64,000 nt of DNA from Methylobacterium sp. Leaf125 (GCF_001423085.1 NZ_LMNU01000001.1:551495-615494), one strand, 5' to 3'. Shown: positions 26,609-38,320, counted from the first letter of the stretch. Numbers and translations: made by a program. Notes: a model not told the origin generated them from the sequence alone.

Positions 26609-27592
26609 ATGCCCGCCGCCACCCGCGCCCACGCCCTCCGCACCGACGCCACCCGCCGCGCCTGGGTCCTGCTCAGCGCCGCCCTGGCGCTGCTGACCTT
26701 CGGCATCCTGCACGCCCGCGCGGACGAGCGGGTGATCCGGATCGGCTACCAGAAATACGGCACCCTGGTCCTCCTCAAGGGCAAGGGCCTGCTGGAGCAG
26801 CGCCTGAAGCCCCTGGGCTACCGCGTCGCCTGGGCCGAGTTCCCCTCGGGGCCGCCCCTGATGGAGGCGCTGAACGCCGGGGCGGTCGATCTCGGCTCGG
26901 CCGGCGAGGCCCCCCCGATCTTCGCCCAGGCCGCCAACCCGGACCTGCTCTATGTCGGCCACGAGCCGGCCGCGCCGAAGGGCGAGGCGATCCTGGTGGC
27001 CGAGGACGGCCCGATTCGCACGGTCGCGGACCTGCGCGGCAGGAAGATCGCCCTGAACAAGGGCTCGAACGTCCACTACTTCCTGGTCCGGGCCCTGGAG
27101 CAGGCGGGCGTGCCCTACGCGGCGGTGACGCCGACCTTCCTGGCGCCGGCCGACGGCGCCGCCGCCTTCGCGCGGGGCGCCGTGGACGCCTGGGCGATCT
27201 GGGACCCCTACCTCGCCTCGGGCGAGCGCAGCACCGGCGGCCGCATCCTCGTCGACGGCACCGACCTCGTGCCCAACCGCCAGTTCTACCTCTCGACCCG
27301 CGCCTTCGCCGCCGCCAACGGCCCCGCCCTCGACGCGACGCTGGCGGCGATCGGCGCGATCGACGCTTGGGCCAAGGACAACACCGACGCGGTGGCAGCC
27401 GAACTCGCCCCCTCCGTCGGCATCCCGGCGCCGATCCTCACGGTGGCCCTGCGCCGCCTCACCTACGGGGTCACGCCCCTGAACGCCGAGACCACCGCCG
27501 ACCAGCAGCGAGTCGCCGACACCTTCCACCGCCTCGGCCTGCTGCCGAAGCCCGTGGACGTGGCCGCGGCGGTGCGCAAGCCCGGCAGCTGA
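26609..27592 (+). CDS. ssuA: second aliphatic sulfonate ABC transporter substrate-binding protein
   Basis: This 327-aa paralogue of the SsuA at 22461 has a signal segment (about residues 18-40, AWVLLSAALALLTFGILHARAD). Parallel motifs are RIGYQKYGTLVLLKGKGLLE, FPSGPPLMEALNAGAVDLG, GRKIALNKGSNVHYFLVRALEQAG and [15 protein letters not shown]. It probably delivers a different sulfonate to the same SsuBC transporter. It lies 266 bp past ssuD, behind a REP-like element, and has AAGGAGTCCCCC as a strong ribosome site. Its stop lies close to a tandem repeat shared with the convergent bicupin gene. Confidence 0.92.
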   Translation: MPAATRAHALRTDATRRAWVLLSAALALLTFGILHARADERVIRIGYQKYGTLVLLKGKGLLEQRLKPLGYRVAWAEFPSGPPLMEALNAGAVDLGSAGEAPPIFAQAANPDLLYVGHEPAAPKGEAILVAEDGPIRTVADLRGRKIALNKGSNVHYFLVRALEQAGVPYAAVTPTFLAPADGAAAFARGAVDAWAIWDPYLASGERSTGGRILVDGTDLVPNRQFYLSTRAFAAANGPALDATLAAIGAIDAWAKDNTDAVAAELAPSVGIPAPILTVALRRLTYGVTPLNAETTADQQRVADTFHRLGLLPKPVDVAAAVRKPGS

Positions 27593-27598
27593 GGCCGA

Positions 27599-27673
27599 GT
27601 CAGCCCGGCAAGGGTCAGCCCGGCAAGGGTCAGCCCGGCAAGGGTCAGCCCAACAAGGGTCAGCCCGGCAGCA
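27599..27673 (-). repeat. 15-bp tandem repeat over the bicupin gene's stop codon
   Basis: The unit GTCAGCCCGGCAAGG occurs exactly three times (27599-27643), once with two changes (27644-27658) and once partly (27659-27673). The stop codon of the minus-strand bicupin gene (27660-27662) lies in the copy nearest the gene. The other copies fill the gap up to the stop of the convergent ssuA. Confidence 0.92.
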
Positions 27674-28895
27674 CCGGCGCCTTGACCCCCGGCAGGCGGT
27701 CGAGATCCGCCGCGCTGAGATGGGTGTGCGCGGCCACCAGGGCGTGCGGGGTGAGGGCGAGCCACTGGCGCAGGGAGATGTCGGCGTAGGTCGGGCTGCG
27801 GAACATCTCCAGGAAGCTCAGGGGCGTCGTGCCGGTGTTCTCGATGTAGTGGCCCATGGCGAAGGGCACGTAGCCGACGTCGCCGGCCTGGTAGTCGAAG
27901 GTGCGGGCCTTCGATTCCGAGCCGAACACCGTCATGCGGCCCTGGCCCGCGATGTAGAACTGCCACTCGTCGCCGTTCGGGTGCCAGTGCAGCTCGCGGA
28001 TGGCCCCGGGCTGCAGCTCCACCAGGGCGGCCGCGATGGTCTTCGAGGCCTTGAACACCGAGGAATCGGTGATGCGCACGGTGCCGCCCGGCAGGCTCAG
28101 GGGGGCCTGGGCCAGCATCCGGTGGCTGAAGGGCTCCGGCACCGGGCCGGCGCCGCCCATCCGGTCCGCGTCCAGGGGGCCGGGCGTCGGCCCCGGGAAA
28201 ATGTAGAGCTCCTTCTCCGGCACGCCCGCGAAGGCGCTCTCCGGCAGGCCGAAGTTCTTGGCCAGGATCTCCTTGGGCGTATGCGCCAGCCAGTCGGTGA
28301 GCAGGAAGGTGGAATCCTCCGAGAATCCGCCGTCGTCGAAGACCAGCAGGAACTCGCAGCCGTCGACGCCGTCGGCGGACAGGCCCTGGATCGCGTGCGG
28401 GATGCCCGAGGGGAAGTACCAGAGGTCGCCCTCGCCGACATCGTCCGCGAAGGTCCGCCCCTGCGCATCCACCGCGGTGATCCGGGCCCGGCCCTTCAGC
28501 ATGTAGGCCCACTCGGCCTCCTTGTGCCAATGCATCTCGCGCACCACCCCGGCGCCGAGCCGCATGTTCACCCCCGCCATCGCCTTCGACACCGGGAGTT
28601 CGCGGATCGTCGTCTGCCGGGCCCAGCCGCCCTCCTCGAGGCGCATGTGGCTGTCGGCGAAGGACCATTTCAGGTTCGGCATCGTGCCGTGGTCGGTCCG
28701 GGGCGGGCGCAGGGTGAAGGGGTCCTCCGCCTCCCGGGCCGGGTTGCGGGGCCCCAGGATCGAAGCGCCGTCCTTGCCCCGGATCGGGCTCTGCGCCGCG
28801 GGCGCCGCGGGCTGGCCCTGCGCGCCCGCCACGGTGAGGAGGGATCCCCCGGCGGCCGTGGCGGCCAGGAGGCTTCGGCGGGACAGGTCGGTCAT
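27660..28895 (-). CDS. oxdC: oxalate decarboxylase family bicupin
   Basis: The 411-aa protein has a twin-arginine-like signal ([14 protein letters not shown]) and then two cupin domains, each with a manganese site. The first carries [15 protein letters not shown] (about residue 117) and the second [16 protein letters not shown] (about 300). The lid loop before the second domain reads [12 protein letters not shown]. In characterised OxdC, SENST with the lid Glu is needed for decarboxylation to formate and CO2. The Glu is kept here, so decarboxylase rather than oxidase activity is inferred. Formate would suit a methylotroph. It converges on the second ssuA with only 67 bp between stops, filled by tandem repeats. 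Confidence 0.92.
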   Translation of the reverse strand: MTDLSRRSLLAATAAGGSLLTVAGAQGQPAAPAAQSPIRGKDGASILGPRNPAREAEDPFTLRPPRTDHGTMPNLKWSFADSHMRLEEGGWARQTTIRELPVSKAMAGVNMRLGAGVVREMHWHKEAEWAYMLKGRARITAVDAQGRTFADDVGEGDLWYFPSGIPHAIQGLSADGVDGCEFLLVFDDGGFSEDSTFLLTDWLAHTPKEILAKNFGLPESAFAGVPEKELYIFPGPTPGPLDADRMGGAGPVPEPFSHRMLAQAPLSLPGGTVRITDSSVFKASKTIAAALVELQPGAIRELHWHPNGDEWQFYIAGQGRMTVFGSESKARTFDYQAGDVGYVPFAMGHYIENTGTTPLSFLEMFRSPTYADISLRQWLALTPHALVAAHTHLSAADLDRLPGVKAPVLPG

Positions 28896-29023
28896 GGGCA
28901 GCGGGTCTCGGGCATTCAGGTCTCGGGTGGCATCCGGGGGCGCCGCTGGGCGCCCCCTTGCCTCCGGTCAATCGGCCCCCGGCGACGGCCGTTCCGTGCC
29001 TCACGCCCTCGTGCGCGCGCTTC

Positions 29024-32000
29024 TCAGGCCGCCGCGGCCGTAACGGCCGGCGCCGGTCGCTCGCCCTGCGCCCGAAGCCGCTCCAGGAAGGCGGCGGCGA
29101 GGCGCCCGCGCGTCGCCGGATCCTCGCTGCCCTGGCGCAGGAGCACGCGGTTGTCCTTGCGCACGATGTGGGCATGGACCGGAACCTGCAGCGGCGGCGC
29201 GCTCGGCCGCAGGTCGGCGGCCAGCCCCTGCGGTCCGCCGCTGAGGCGGTGGATGCCCAGCCCCAGGCAGCCGACCCGGAGCCGGGCCAGGGCGATCAGG
29301 TCCTCGAACGGGGCGGGCGGCGGGCCGAAGCGGTCCACCACCTCGCTGCGCAGGGCCTCCACCTCCTCGGGGTTCGTGAGGCGCAGGAGACGGGTGTAGA
29401 GGCTGAGCCGCACCTCGGGCTCGGGCACGTAGTCGGCCGGCACGGCACCCGAGAGGCCGAGGCGGATCTCCGGGTTCCAGTCCTCGGCCGGCTCGCCCTT
29501 GGCCGCGCGCAGGGCCAGGTGCAGCAGGTGCTGGTAGAGCCCGAGCCCGATGAGCTTGACGTGGCCGGCCTGGTTCTCGCCGACGAGATCGCCGGCCCCG
29601 CGCAGGTCGAGGTCCCGGGCGCTGATCGCGAAGCCCGCGCCGAGGCGGTCGAGGGCTTCCAGCGTCCGCAGGCGCTTCTCGGTGGCGGGCGTCAGCGGCC
29701 GGTCGGGGCGGCTGAGGAGGTAGACCACGCCGCGGCGCTGGCCGCGCCCGACCCGGCCGCGCAGCTGGTGCAGCTGCGACAGGCCGAAGCGCTCCGCATC
29801 CCAGACCAGCATGGTGTTGGCGCGCGGCACGTCGAGCCCGCTCTCGATGATGCTGGTGGCCAGCAGCACGTCGCCCTCGCCGTCGGCGAAGCGCACCATC
29901 ACGTCGTCCATCTCGGCGGCGTTGAGCTCGCCATGGGCCACCCGGGTCTGCAGGTCCGGCACCAGCTTGGCGAGGCGCGCGGCCATCGGGGCGATGTCCT
30001 CGATGCGCGGGCAGACGACGAAGCTCTGGCCGCCGCGCCGGTGCTCGCGCAGCAGGGCGTCGCGCATCGCCTCGTCCTCGAAGGGCGCGATCACGGTGCG
30101 GATGGGCTGGCGCACGGACGGCGGCGTGGCGATGACGCTGAGGCTCTGGAGCCCCACCAGCGCGCTCTGCAGGGTGCGGGGGATCGGGGTCGCCGTGAGC
30201 GTGAGCACGTGGCCGTCGCCCGCCGCCTCCCGCAGCCCCTGCTTGATCCGGGCGCCGAAGCGCTGCTCCTCGTCGATGACCATCAGGCCGAGATCGGCGA
30301 AGCCCACGCCCTTGGCCGCGAGGCAGTGCGTGCCGACCACCAGGCGGATCGTGCCATCGGCCAGCCCCGCCTTCACCCGCTTGGCCTCGGCGGCCGAGAC
30401 GAGGCGGGACAGGTGGGCGACCGCGATGCCGAAGCGGGCGAAGCGCCGGGTGAAGGTCTGCACGTGCTGGCGCGCCAGCACCGTGGTCGGGGCGACGATC
30501 GCCACCTGCTTGCCGGCGAACACCGCGGCGGCCGCGGCGCGCAGGGCCACCTCGGTCTTGCCGAAGCCGACATCGCCGCAGACGAGGCGGTCCATCGGCC
30601 GGCCCGAGGCGAGGTCGGCGGCCACGCCGCTCACCGCCGCCGCCTGGTCGGCGGTCAGGGCGAAGCCGAAGCCGGCGGCGAAGCGCTCCAACTCCCGGTC
30701 CGGCGGCACCAGCACCGGCGCCCGGATTTCCCGGCGCTTCTCGGCATCCGCCAGCATCACCCGGGCGGCCCGGGCCATGCAGGCCTCCGCCTCCAAGCGA
30801 CGGCGTCCCCAGGATCCTTTGGCCCAGCTTCCGCCCTCCAGCTTGTCGAGGGTCACGGCCTCGGCCTCGGAGCCGTAGCGCCAGATCCGGTCGGCCTGCG
30901 AGACCGGCACCATCAGGATGCCGTCGCCGGCAAAGCGCAGGCGCAGGGCGTCCTCGCTTCCGCCGTCGCCGGTGCTCACCGCCTCCAGGCCCTCGAACAC
31001 GCAGAGCCCGTTGTCGCGGTCGACGGCGACGTCGCCGATGCGCAGCTCGACCTCGCCGATGGGCAGGATGGCGCTCGGGCCCCCGGCCGCGACCGTTGCG
31101 GCGCGGGCGCCGAACAGGTCGGCGGCGGCCACCACCGCCATCCCCGCGCCGGGCACCCGGAAGCCCGCCTCGATCGGGGCCTCCAGGCTGAGGAGCGCGC
31201 CGGGCTTGGCCGCGACGGCCTCGGCCCAGTCCCGCACCGTCCGGGCCTTGCGGCCCAGCGCCCGCTCGGCGATGCGCACCAGCCGCGCCAGGGGCTCGGC
31301 CGGCCCCGTGAGGAGGATGCGGTCGCCCGCCTTCAGGCGCTCGCGCAGGGTCTCGGCCAAGGCCGTGTTCGGCCGGGCCTTGCGCACGAAGGCCGGCATC
31401 GTGAGATCCTCGGCCCCCTGAGCCCCTTGAGTCTCTTGGGCCTCGGCGACCCGGCGTGCCGCGAGCTGGGCCGCCCAGTCCTCGGGACCGAGGTAGAGGC
31501 CGCCGTCATCGGCCCCGCCGCGCCGGGACCGGGCCGCGGCCTCGCGGCCCTCGGCGATCTGCTCGAAGAAGGCCTGCGCCCGCTCCTCAGCCCCGTCCTC
31601 GACCACGAGGCGCGCCTCGGGCACCTGGTCGAGGACGGTGACGAGGGACGGGTAGAACCGGGCGAGGCCGTGTTCCTGGCCGGTGAAGGGCGCGAGCCGG
31701 CTCTCCGAGCCCTCGGGCAGGACGATCTCCGTGGCGGGGTCGATCACGAGCAGGTCGGCATCGGCCAGCGAGCGCTGCGAGACCGGATCGTAGGAGCGGA
31801 TCGCGGTGACCCGGCCCGCCTCGTACTCGATGCGGCAGGGGCGGTCGGCGGCGGCCGGGAAGACGTCCACGGTCCGGCCCCAGACCGCGACCTCGCCGGG
31901 CTCGTCGACCCGGTCGTCCAGGATGTAGCCGAGGCGCTGCAGGAAGGCCGAGACGGCGCACGGATCGAGGGCATCGCCGACCCGGACCTCCAGGCGCGCC

Positions 32001-32671
32001 TGCGCCCAGGTCTCGGCCGGGGGCACGCGCTGGATCAGGGCGGGAGCGGTGGTGAGGACGATGTCGGGCAGGGCGGCCGTGTCGGTGAGCCAGCGCAGCA
32101 CGCCGGTGCGCGCGCCCATCACCCCGCGCGAGGGCGATGCCCGGTCGTAGGGCAGGCAGTCCCATTCCGGGTAGATCGCGACGCTGCGCTCCGGCGACAG
32201 CGCCCGCAGGATCTTCGCGATGACGTCGAGCCGGTGGCTCTCGCGGGCCATGTGGACCAGGGGCTTGCCCGTCCGGGTCAGGTCTAGGAGGGCGACGGCC
32301 AGGGCGCCGGTGGGCACCAGCGGAGCCACGATCTCGGGGCCGGCCGGGGCGGCCTGGGCGGCTGCCGGGCGGTCCGTTCCGGGTTCCTTGCCGGCGGCTT
32401 TGCCCGGTGCCTTGCTGGTTTCCGGGCTCGAGTCCGGGCCGGATGCCTCCCGGGACACCGGCTCGGCCGCCGTCCCCGCAGCCTTGCGGGAGGCGGATTT
32501 CGGGGCCGCCTTGGCGCGGGGCGCCCTGGTCGCCGCTCTGCTCGGTACTTGGCTCGATTCCCGGCTCGGTACTTGGCTTGATTCCTGGCTCGGTACTTGG
32601 CCCGATTCCTGGCTCGGTTCCTGGGAAGTCACGGTCGAAGCGGGAGACGACGCGGTCCTGCGTTTTGCCAT
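29024..32671 (-). CDS. mfd: Mfd-type transcription-repair coupling factor, divergent form
   Basis: The 1215-aa protein has an N-terminal low-complexity tail (residues 1-100), a UvrB-like module (about 115-400), a CarD-like RNA-polymerase-binding region (about 500-600), a RecG/Mfd-type helicase (about 650-1010) and the TRCF C-terminal domain. Helicase motifs are VCGDVGFGKTEVALRAA, DEEQRFG, LTATPIPRTL and QLRGRVGRGQRRG. Mfd displaces stalled RNA polymerase and recruits UvrA. In the CarD-like part the usual HGIG segment is replaced by DRDNGLCVFEGLE, and the relay region is unusual, so this could be a paralogue. The N-terminus contains an 8-residue repeat from 24-bp DNA units. Confidence 0.85.
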   Translation of the reverse strand: MAKRRTASSPASTVTSQEPSQESGQVPSQESSQVPSRESSQVPSRAATRAPRAKAAPKSASRKAAGTAAEPVSREASGPDSSPETSKAPGKAAGKEPGTDRPAAAQAAPAGPEIVAPLVPTGALAVALLDLTRTGKPLVHMARESHRLDVIAKILRALSPERSVAIYPEWDCLPYDRASPSRGVMGARTGVLRWLTDTAALPDIVLTTAPALIQRVPPAETWAQARLEVRVGDALDPCAVSAFLQRLGYILDDRVDEPGEVAVWGRTVDVFPAAADRPCRIEYEAGRVTAIRSYDPVSQRSLADADLLVIDPATEIVLPEGSESRLAPFTGQEHGLARFYPSLVTVLDQVPEARLVVEDGAEERAQAFFEQIAEGREAAARSRRGGADDGGLYLGPEDWAAQLAARRVAEAQETQGAQGAEDLTMPAFVRKARPNTALAETLRERLKAGDRILLTGPAEPLARLVRIAERALGRKARTVRDWAEAVAAKPGALLSLEAPIEAGFRVPGAGMAVVAAADLFGARAATVAAGGPSAILPIGEVELRIGDVAVDRDNGLCVFEGLEAVSTGDGGSEDALRLRFAGDGILMVPVSQADRIWRYGSEAEAVTLDKLEGGSWAKGSWGRRRLEAEACMARAARVMLADAEKRREIRAPVLVPPDRELERFAAGFGFALTADQAAAVSGVAADLASGRPMDRLVCGDVGFGKTEVALRAAAAAVFAGKQVAIVAPTTVLARQHVQTFTRRFARFGIAVAHLSRLVSAAEAKRVKAGLADGTIRLVVGTHCLAAKGVGFADLGLMVIDEEQRFGARIKQGLREAAGDGHVLTLTATPIPRTLQSALVGLQSLSVIATPPSVRQPIRTVIAPFEDEAMRDALLREHRRGGQSFVVCPRIEDIAPMAARLAKLVPDLQTRVAHGELNAAEMDDVMVRFADGEGDVLLATSIIESGLDVPRANTMLVWDAERFGLSQLHQLRGRVGRGQRRGVVYLLSRPDRPLTPATEKRLRTLEALDRLGAGFAISARDLDLRGAGDLVGENQAGHVKLIGLGLYQHLLHLALRAAKGEPAEDWNPEIRLGLSGAVPADYVPEPEVRLSLYTRLLRLTNPEEVEALRSEVVDRFGPPPAPFEDLIALARLRVGCLGLGIHRLSGGPQGLAADLRPSAPPLQVPVHAHIVRKDNRVLLRQGSEDPATRGRLAAAFLERLRAQGERPAPAVTAAAA
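32541..32624 (-). repeat. 24-bp in-frame tandem repeat at the mfd N-terminus
   Basis: Three 24-bp copies (32541-32564, 32565-32588, 32589-32612) start CTCGGTACTTGGCYCGATTC and differ at two or three bases; a degraded fourth follows. They code for an eight-residue Ser/Gln/Val/Pro/Arg/Glu unit near residues 17-45. Confidence 0.9.
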
Positions 32672-32779
32672 CTGGGGTGTGCGCTGCCCGGCTCGAGGAG
32701 AGGTCTCGGGAAACGCGTCCGGAGGGCCCCCGGCTCCGTGCTTTCGCCCGCCGTCCCCAGTTTGTCGCAGGCCTGTGGA

Positions 32780-34333
32780 TTACATCTCCGGGTCGGGGGC
32801 TGCCTCCAGGCGGCCCTGCGCGATGGCCGCCTGGAAGGCGGCGAAGTCGGCCTCGTTCTGGTCGCCATAGGCGAAGGCCCAGTCGGCCAGGGCCTCGCGC
32901 AGGTCGCAGTGCCGGTCCCGTCCGCAATAGCCCGCGATGGCGGCGGCATCCCCCGTGCGGGCATGCGCCCGCGCCAGCAGGGCGCCGTAGGCCCAGGAGA
33001 AGTAGATCAGCGGCTGGCCGGTGAGGCCGGCCACGGGGATGTCGCCCTTCATGTTCTTCATCTGGCGCACGTAGAACGGCCGGCCCTCGATCGTGGTCCA
33101 GCCCAGCAGCGGGTCGCCCACGGCCTGGAGCAGGCGCTGGCCGTAGATCACCCGCTCGCCCTCGTGGTCGCCATAGGCGTCCGGCATGCCCGCGAGGTAG
33201 GGGGCATGGGCCGGCGTCACCGCCTCCTTGACCTGGAGGAAGAGGACGTCCTGGTCGGAATTGCCGCACAGGAGGGCGACGTAGGCCCGGGTGCCGACGC
33301 TGCCGACCCCGACGACCCGGTGGGCCACGTCCACCACGTGGTAGCGGCTCAGCATGAACCGGCGTTCCCGCGGCAGGGTCTCGGCATAGTGCTCCAGCCC
33401 GCCGATCACCGCCTCGCGCGTCTCCGCATCGACGCCCGTGAGGATCGGGGGCTCCTCCTTGAAGCGCCAGCCGCCGTCGGTGCGGCGCTCGCCGACCCGG
33501 GCGAGCAGGCTCTTGTTGTGCTTCTTGCGCGCCTTCTCCACCGCCTTGGTGATCACCGCCTCGGAATGGGCGTCGATGGTGAGGCCGGCGAAGTCGAGCT
33601 GGTCGGCCCGGGCCGCCTGGTGCCAGACGTCGAGGGGCCCCTGCGGCGCCAGCTCGGTCATGGTGTGCTGGTAGCCCGCCACCGCCGCGAGGGTGGCCTC
33701 GCGGCGCTCGGCCTTCGCGACTCCGTCGGTGCGCGCCGCCACCTCGATGCTGGCGACGAGGCGCTTCAGGTCCCATTCCCAGGGGCCGATCGTGACCTCG
33801 TCGAAGTCGTTGAGGTCGAGGACGATATCGCGCTGGGGCGTGCCGAACAGGCCGAAATTCGCCAGGTGGGCGTCGCCGTTCATCACCACCGCGATGCCGC
33901 TGCGCGGGGTGTGGGCGAGGTCCCAGGCCATGACGTGGGCGGCCCCGCGCAGGAACGCGAAGGGCGAACTCGCCATGCGGGCGACCCGCAGGGGAATCAG
34001 GTGCTCCTGGCGGCCGCGATGGGCGGTCTCGATCAGCGAGACGGGGTCCGGCCGGTTGTCCGGCGGGGTCCAGGTCGCGTGGGCGGCATGGGGCACGACC
34101 TCGCGCAGGGCCTTGCCGGCGTGCCGGCGCTTGTCCCACGGCTCGCCGGCCTCGCGCAGGTTGATGCGGGGGATGTCGGCCAGGGGCGCCAGCAGGATGT
34201 CCTCGGCCTCCTGCTGGATCGCCTCCTGCTGCAGGCCCTCTCGCTGGAGGCCCTCTCGCTGCAGGCCCTCTTGCGGGAGACCGGTCGCGCTCGACCCGTC
34301 AGCGCGGAGGCTGACATCCTGGGGGCATTCCAT
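32780..34333 (-). CDS. DUF2252 family protein
   Basis: The 517-aa cytoplasmic protein belongs to DUF2252, which has a kinase-like/aminoglycoside-phosphotransferase-like fold. Core segments are RMASSPFAFLRGAAHVMAWDL, VVMNGDAHLANFGLF (a phosphotransferase-like catalytic loop, about residue 150), VLDLNDFDEVTIGPWEWDLKRLVAS (DFDE) and FYVRQMKNMKG. The family has no firmly established function. The first 45 residues are a Gln/Glu/Leu repeat from a 15-bp DNA repeat and probably flexible. It lies 108 bp upstream of mfd on the same strand. Confidence 0.9.
   Translation of the reverse strand: MECPQDVSLRADGSSATGLPQEGLQREGLQREGLQQEAIQQEAEDILLAPLADIPRINLREAGEPWDKRRHAGKALREVVPHAAHATWTPPDNRPDPVSLIETAHRGRQEHLIPLRVARMASSPFAFLRGAAHVMAWDLAHTPRSGIAVVMNGDAHLANFGLFGTPQRDIVLDLNDFDEVTIGPWEWDLKRLVASIEVAARTDGVAKAERREATLAAVAGYQHTMTELAPQGPLDVWHQAARADQLDFAGLTIDAHSEAVITKAVEKARKKHNKSLLARVGERRTDGGWRFKEEPPILTGVDAETREAVIGGLEHYAETLPRERRFMLSRYHVVDVAHRVVGVGSVGTRAYVALLCGNSDQDVLFLQVKEAVTPAHAPYLAGMPDAYGDHEGERVIYGQRLLQAVGDPLLGWTTIEGRPFYVRQMKNMKGDIPVAGLTGQPLIYFSWAYGALLARAHARTGDAAAIAGYCGRDRHCDLREALADWAFAYGDQNEADFAAFQAAIAQGRLEAAPDPEM
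34217..34276 (-). repeat. 15-bp in-frame tandem repeat in the DUF2252 N-terminus
   Basis: Four 15-bp units (34217-34231 diverged; 34232-34246, 34247-34261 and 34262-34276 close) with core AGGCCCTCTCGCTG. They translate to a five-residue GLQRE-like repeat. Confidence 0.88.
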
Positions 34334-36512
<2,179 letters not shown>

Positions 36513-36624
36513 GGCCCAGGGTCTCCCATCGGGGCCCGTGATCCGGCGTCGCGGGCCGGAACAGGTCCGGGCGCCGGTCCCTTGTCCCCGCATCGATTCG
36601 AACGGTGCGAGGAGACGGGCTGAC

Positions 36625-37395
36625 ATGACGCTGCAAGGCAAACGCGCGCTGATCACGGGCGCGGATTCGGGCATCGGGCAGGCGACGGCCGAGCTGTTCG
36701 CCCGCCAGGGCGCCGACGTGGCGATCACCTACAACACCGACGCGGACGGTGCCCGCGAGACCGCGCGCCGGGTCGAGGCGGCGGGCCGCCGCTGCCTCGT
36801 GATCCAGAACGACGTCGGCGACCCGGCCTCGGTGGAGGCGACCTTCGCGCAGGTGGCCCAAGAGCTCGGCGTCCTCGACATCCTGGTGAACAATGCCGGC
36901 CAGGCCATGAGCGGCATGCCGGTGGCCGAGATGGACGACGGCAAGCTGGAGCAGATCCTGCGCGTCAACCTGATGGCCCCGGTCTTCTGCGCCCGGGCCT
37001 TCATCAAGGTTCGCCGGGCCCAGGGCGGGCGCGGCAAGATCGTCATCGTCTCCTCGGTGGCCCAGCACCTGCCCACCCCGGAGAGCGCCCCCTACGGCAT
37101 GTCCAAGGCGGGCGTCGGCTCCCTCTGCCGCAGCCTGGCGCGGGAGCTGGCCGAGGACCGGATCAACGTCAACAACGTGGCACCCGGCCTGATCGAGACG
37201 CCGATGACCCGCGACCGCTTCGAGAACCCGGACAAGCTCGCCCAGTCCCTGGAGCGCATCCCGTGGCACCGGGCCGGCCAGCCGGACGAGATCGCCAAGG
37301 CGATCCTCTACCTCGCCTCGGACGATGCCGACTACGTCACCGGCCACACCCTGGTGGTCGATGGCGGCCTGACCATGCAGTGGGGCGGCGCCTGA
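36625..37395 (+). CDS. short-chain dehydrogenase/reductase (glucose 1-dehydrogenase-like)
   Basis: The 256-aa protein is a classical SDR. The nucleotide loop is TGADSGIGQA (residues 10-19), followed by the NNAG motif, catalytic Ser in IVSSVAQHLPT, the YGMSK active-site Tyr/Lys and the PGLIETPMTRD loop. The C-terminus GHTLVVDGGLTMQWGGA is typical of glucose/ribitol-type dehydrogenases. The Ser-loop TYNTDADGA after beta-2 suggests NADP preference (inference). Substrate unknown. GCGAGGAGACGG precedes the ATG as ribosome site. Confidence 0.92.
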   Translation: MTLQGKRALITGADSGIGQATAELFARQGADVAITYNTDADGARETARRVEAAGRRCLVIQNDVGDPASVEATFAQVAQELGVLDILVNNAGQAMSGMPVAEMDDGKLEQILRVNLMAPVFCARAFIKVRRAQGGRGKIVIVSSVAQHLPTPESAPYGMSKAGVGSLCRSLARELAEDRINVNNVAPGLIETPMTRDRFENPDKLAQSLERIPWHRAGQPDEIAKAILYLASDDADYVTGHTLVVDGGLTMQWGGA

Positions 37396-37435
37396 GGCGC
37401 CCGGCGCGGCGGCCGGGCGCAGGCCACGCGGCGCG

Positions 37436-38320
37436 TCAGGCGGCCGCGATCGCGGCCGCACGGTCGCGATAGGTCCGCAGGGGGCGGCCCAGGAGCGCGG
37501 TGAGGCGCGCGACGTCGCCGGGCTCCGGGACCATGCCGTCGGTGAGGAAGCGCTCGGCCATCAGGCGCATGTCGTAGGCCATCCAGCCCGGCATGAACGC
37601 CTGCAGGGTCCGCTCGAACCCGACGGTGTCGTCGCCGCCATAGGCGACCGGGCGGCCCAGCACCTCCGACCAGATCCTGGCCACCGCCTCGCCCGTCAGG
37701 GTCTCGGGGCCGACGACGTTGATCCGCTCGCACGGAATTGGACCCTCGGCCTGCGCGCGGCGCAGCAGCGCCAGGGCGGCCACCTCGGCGAGGTCGCGCT
37801 CGTCGACCATGGCGAGTCCCTTGGCGCCGATCGGCATCGGGTAGATGCCGTGCTGGAGGACGACGTCCTTGATCGTGTGCTCGTTGCTCATGAAGTAGGC
37901 GGGCCGCAGGATGGTAGCCTCGAAGCCCATCGCCTCGATCATCCGCTCGACTCCGAACTTGCCCGCGAAGTGCGGGACGTTCACGTAGACGTCGCTGTGG
38001 ATCACCGACAGGTAGACCACCCGCCGGATCCCGGCCTCCTTCGCGACGTTGAGCGCGATCAGCGCCTGGGTGACTTCGTCCGCCGCCACCGCGTTGAGCA
38101 GGAACAGGGTGGAGGCGCCCGCGAAGGCGCGGCGCAGGGACTCCACGTCGAGCAGGTCGCCCGGGACGACGGCGACGCCGGCCGGGAGGGCGGCCTTGGC
38201 CGGATCGCGCACCAGGGCGCGCACGTCGGCGCCCCGTCGAACGAGCTGGTCGACGACCGCGCGACCGATGGTGCCGGTGGCGCCTGTGACGAGGATGGTG
38301 CCTGTGGTGCGGTTGGGCAT
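37436..38320 (-). CDS. NmrA-like NAD(P)-binding protein (atypical SDR)
   Basis: The 294-aa protein has the NmrA/quinone-oxidoreductase-like Rossmann fold: ILVTGATGTIGRAVVDQL (residues 9-26), VRALVRDPAKA, GDLLDVESLRRAF and RRVVYLSVIHSD. It also has KFGVERMIEAMGFEATILRPAYFM. Such proteins act as redox sensors or as small oxidoreductases of reactive carbonyls and quinones. It is divergent from a LysR regulator 134 bp away, which probably controls it. Confidence 0.88.
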   Translation of the reverse strand: MPNRTTGTILVTGATGTIGRAVVDQLVRRGADVRALVRDPAKAALPAGVAVVPGDLLDVESLRRAFAGASTLFLLNAVAADEVTQALIALNVAKEAGIRRVVYLSVIHSDVYVNVPHFAGKFGVERMIEAMGFEATILRPAYFMSNEHTIKDVVLQHGIYPMPIGAKGLAMVDERDLAEVAALALLRRAQAEGPIPCERINVVGPETLTGEAVARIWSEVLGRPVAYGGDDTVGFERTLQAFMPGWMAYDMRLMAERFLTDGMVPEPGDVARLTALLGRPLRTYRDRAAAIAAA

